In this document: positions 63,301 to 64,000 of the stretch, in pieces | How positions within the stretch are numbered: position 1 is the stretch's first letter | How the letters are laid out: each line of letters begins with the position of its first letter | Origin: Macrophomina tecta | Lineage: Eukaryota > Ascomycota > Dothideomycetes > Botryosphaeriales > Botryosphaeriaceae | Length of the DNA stretch: 64,000 nt | NCBI GenBank assembly: GCA_024180945.1 | Contig: JAKSGN010000023.1 | Location: 310,001 to 374,000 of the forward strand | Direction: 5' to 3' | Translations under genes and position numbers: made by a program | Notes under the pieces: generated by a model | Database searches by the model: none | What the model was told of the DNA's origin: nothing | Seen by the model: the letters and a program-made list of their open reading frames with translations, nothing else

Positions 63301-64000
63301 CAAGGACTCGCAACTCACGCAAAGATGCGTATATTGCGTCAATTCATGACAATATGTTCAGTCACCAAATGCTGTTTACGTCTTTTCTCGCATCTTTCCA
63401 GGAATCTACTGCAGCAAAAGCGCAAGCATCGCCTATAGGCCTACCACGTATTCACCGAGATCAACTGCCACCTGAACCTCGTTTCTACAAGGACATCTTC
63501 AACCACCCAATGAAAACCCACCTACTGGAGGCAATCCAAACAGAACTCCAGGAACTTCAGGGTAAGGGGGTGTGGGAGACAGCGGCACTCAGTGAAGCGA
63601 AAAGCCTCAACAAGGACGTAATACCACTTACCTGGGTATTCAAGTACAAGCTTGATGAACACGGCTGGCTTACTAAGGTTAAGGCACGCATCTGTGTAAG
63701 AGGAGACCTTCAGGCTACTCAGCAGGATACTTATGCGGCTACCCTTGCCTTTCGGATTTTCCGAGCCTTAATTGCCATCATCTGCGCTTTTGACTTAGAA
63801 ATGCGCCAGTACGACGTTGTGAACGCGTTCCCTCACGTTCCACTTGAGGAAAAGACATACTGTCGACCTCCAGAAGGACTAAAGCTTGAACAAGGCCAAA
63901 TCCTTCGTTTACTTCGAGCGCTTTATGGCCTTAAGGAGTCACCAGCTCTCTGGCAACGGCACTTCTGCAAATCCTTAGAAGAGCTCGGTTTGACTCAGGT
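60318..64000 (+). CDS. copia Gag-Pol polyprotein, truncated by the window edge
   Basis: One frame of at least 1227 codons from the ATG at 60318, without a stop. Gag occupies about residues 1-330, with a CCHC-like knuckle near residue 257 (CLCGENHYYDKC). The aspartic protease motif WIADTGTTHHI is near residue 370. The integrase zinc segment (WHEIFAHAGQRAI...HCDVCARTK) begins near residue 515. The catalytic triad is D580 (SFDLIHM), D641 (RSDGE) and E676 (PQQNGASER), with the DD35E spacing. A Gln/Ser/Pro-rich linker follows, then the RVT_2 reverse transcriptase from about residue 1050, with TWVFKYKLDEHGWLTKVKAR and ALYGLKESPALWQRHF. The YxDD box and RNase H are outside. The frame fuses gag and pol with no frameshift. 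Confidence 0.93.
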   Translation, partial: MTSSKPIVVLKTADNWDEWYFIIQSRAKKYEIFEYIDPSKPEKPTQPTEPVEVQEPPASDPNQQRAWERYKIQIRARERDLAKQEKLKKEINDLSTIIEDSVSPSLLPILKKLRGDSHPYSQLTALKARLQPTKETQEELIVNKLRQLEKPPSSQNIDKWLSQWEETLFKAEELELPEVMGNRGKVAFLKALTPLDAHWASAHKIKLQDNELTKSLHNLIIDYRNYSRQNAAENPKATKAAFTASLRDKKQERKLPACLCGENHYYDKCGYYNPEARPADWTPNQEVQDKVNKALEDPQIKRRVERSIERFKNGQNHGQSQKKQDNAPQKEQEPKPGKGDKKTSSFPAVVASSFNAQRISRPTTLDLSWIADTGTTHHICNQYMKNRYTKTRDAGPDDYVTSGNSTVKIESFGEALVYTTNHKLVYTTNHKGPRTIKLMDVAYVPSFMANLVSVAKAREKGIELDTGRMCLYLEDFIVAYLTFAQNHFFMEYKEADDPPAVVSNVANRSLPATQWHEIFAHAGQRAIRALPQAVQGAIITDQQLPDHCDVCARTKAQQQISRSMQPEELLEEVFFRVSFDLIHMTRANNGHQWITHLECASTKFTFAVTHATKDECTQHLLNIIQMIKTRFGKSVAFLRSDGEVSLTRAFKQQLEQQGVTHEVSAPYTPQQNGASERLGHSIIIKARSLRVSANLPEHLWPEIIKAAVYIHNRTPMKRHHWKTPFERVHGKKPKVAHLRVYGCKAYSLLKNIPRSNKLDERVLIGYLVGYDSTNIYRIWHPPKDRVVRSRDVTFDESSKFSPEDLEKILALQQQEQNQEQEVVIPRITLYEEEIIPSDQESEVFFDLSDEPSPAPNQSTQETPETQGSRLGAQARGTQLDYLPSPSESTSEGLAREQHAKSSLQAGSTQGEQTPDPSDHALPDRSTPVQQQASQGLASQGLGGEDQQNQQSRGLGQLIPVQYENPPDPGAARGNRAPRGRDIAADINPNLIIHGSRTRNSRKDAYIASIHDNMFSHQMLFTSFLASFQESTAAKAQASPIGLPRIHRDQLPPEPRFYKDIFNHPMKTHLLEAIQTELQELQGKGVWETAALSEAKSLNKDVIPLTWVFKYKLDEHGWLTKVKARICVRGDLQATQQDTYAATLAFRIFRALIAIICAFDLEMRQYDVVNAFPHVPLEEKTYCRPPEGLKLEQGQILRLLRALYGLKESPALWQRHFCKSLEELGLTQ
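61567..61611 (+). repeat. 24-bp direct duplication inside the copia frame
   Basis: The segment GT[G/A]TATACCACCAACCACAAG occurs twice, 24 bp apart, giving the peptide VYTTNHKL then VYTTNHK. It lies between the protease motif and the integrase zinc segment and keeps the frame. Confidence 0.75.

Larger units (their letters stand above)
59790..64000 (+). mobile_element. Ty1/copia LTR retrotransposon, 5' part, apparently intact
   Basis: A 5' LTR (59790-59997), a primer binding site, a leader and an open gag-pol frame run to the window edge. The 3' LTR lies outside. The order protease, integrase, reverse transcriptase (integrase before RT) defines the copia superfamily. The unbroken frame suggests a young copy, in contrast to the many solo LTRs. 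Confidence 0.93.

Noticed and set aside
1..64000. CRISPR arrays, bacterial operons or ribosome binding sites
   Set aside because: The window is eukaryotic (spliceosomal introns, LTR elements); no regularly spaced repeats of CRISPR type are present.

Overview
The window looks like an accessory, repeat-rich segment of a filamentous ascomycete (Pezizomycotina) nuclear genome. Introns are short (about 47-67 nt, GT...AG with CTRAC-like branch sites). The gene families are typical of such fungi: a DHA2 drug transporter, a GT61 glycosyltransferase, a GH18 chitinase, F-box/LRR proteins, a giant DUF6606-DUF3638-DUF3645 protein, and Tad-like LINE, Fot/pogo, Tc1 and Ty1/copia elements. The species cannot be named from the sequence alone.

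Layout. 0-9 kb: the 3' end of a coiled-coil (bZIP-like) gene, a three-exon DHA2 transporter (minus), a TA-flanked MITE, an intact GT61 gene (minus) and a chromodomain gene (minus). 9-17 kb: mostly solo LTRs, small repeats and two orphan ORFs. 17-27 kb: an F-box gene with a 47-nt intron, a full-length glutamine synthetase pseudogene with four stops, a small acidic protein, a decayed GT61 paralogue and a five-exon secreted GH18 chitinase that I rebuilt from sequence, including a micro-exon. 27-37 kb: relics (LINE tail, GH128 pseudogene), three orphan ORFs and a second F-box gene. 37.6-46.8 kb: one giant minus-strand gene of about 3000 codons with SF2-helicase-like motifs, interrupted by three in-frame stops. 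47-53 kb: a transposon cluster (LINE 3' end, internally deleted Fot/pogo element, dead Tc1 element), then a five-exon RING-finger gene. 53-64 kb: a secreted Ser/Thr/Gly-rich protein, minisatellites and, at the right edge, an apparently intact Ty1/copia element with its 5' LTR, a half-tRNA-type primer site and an uninterrupted gag-pol frame.

Two themes link the parts. First, at least 14 short LTR-like copies (about 107-230 bp) beginning TGTTGG or TGTC and ending CCAACA lie between genes. Four LTR or 68-bp copies have exact 5-bp target duplications and one more LTR does too (five in all), so solo-LTR formation dominates the repeat load. A 68-bp family with the same ends and the same 5-bp duplications occurs three times and is the most unusual mobile sequence here. 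Second, gene decay is common: most of the premature stops in the giant gene and the glutamine synthetase copy fit C-to-T change at CpA, the preferred context of repeat-induced point mutation. All protein family calls rest on reading motifs by eye; no database search was run.
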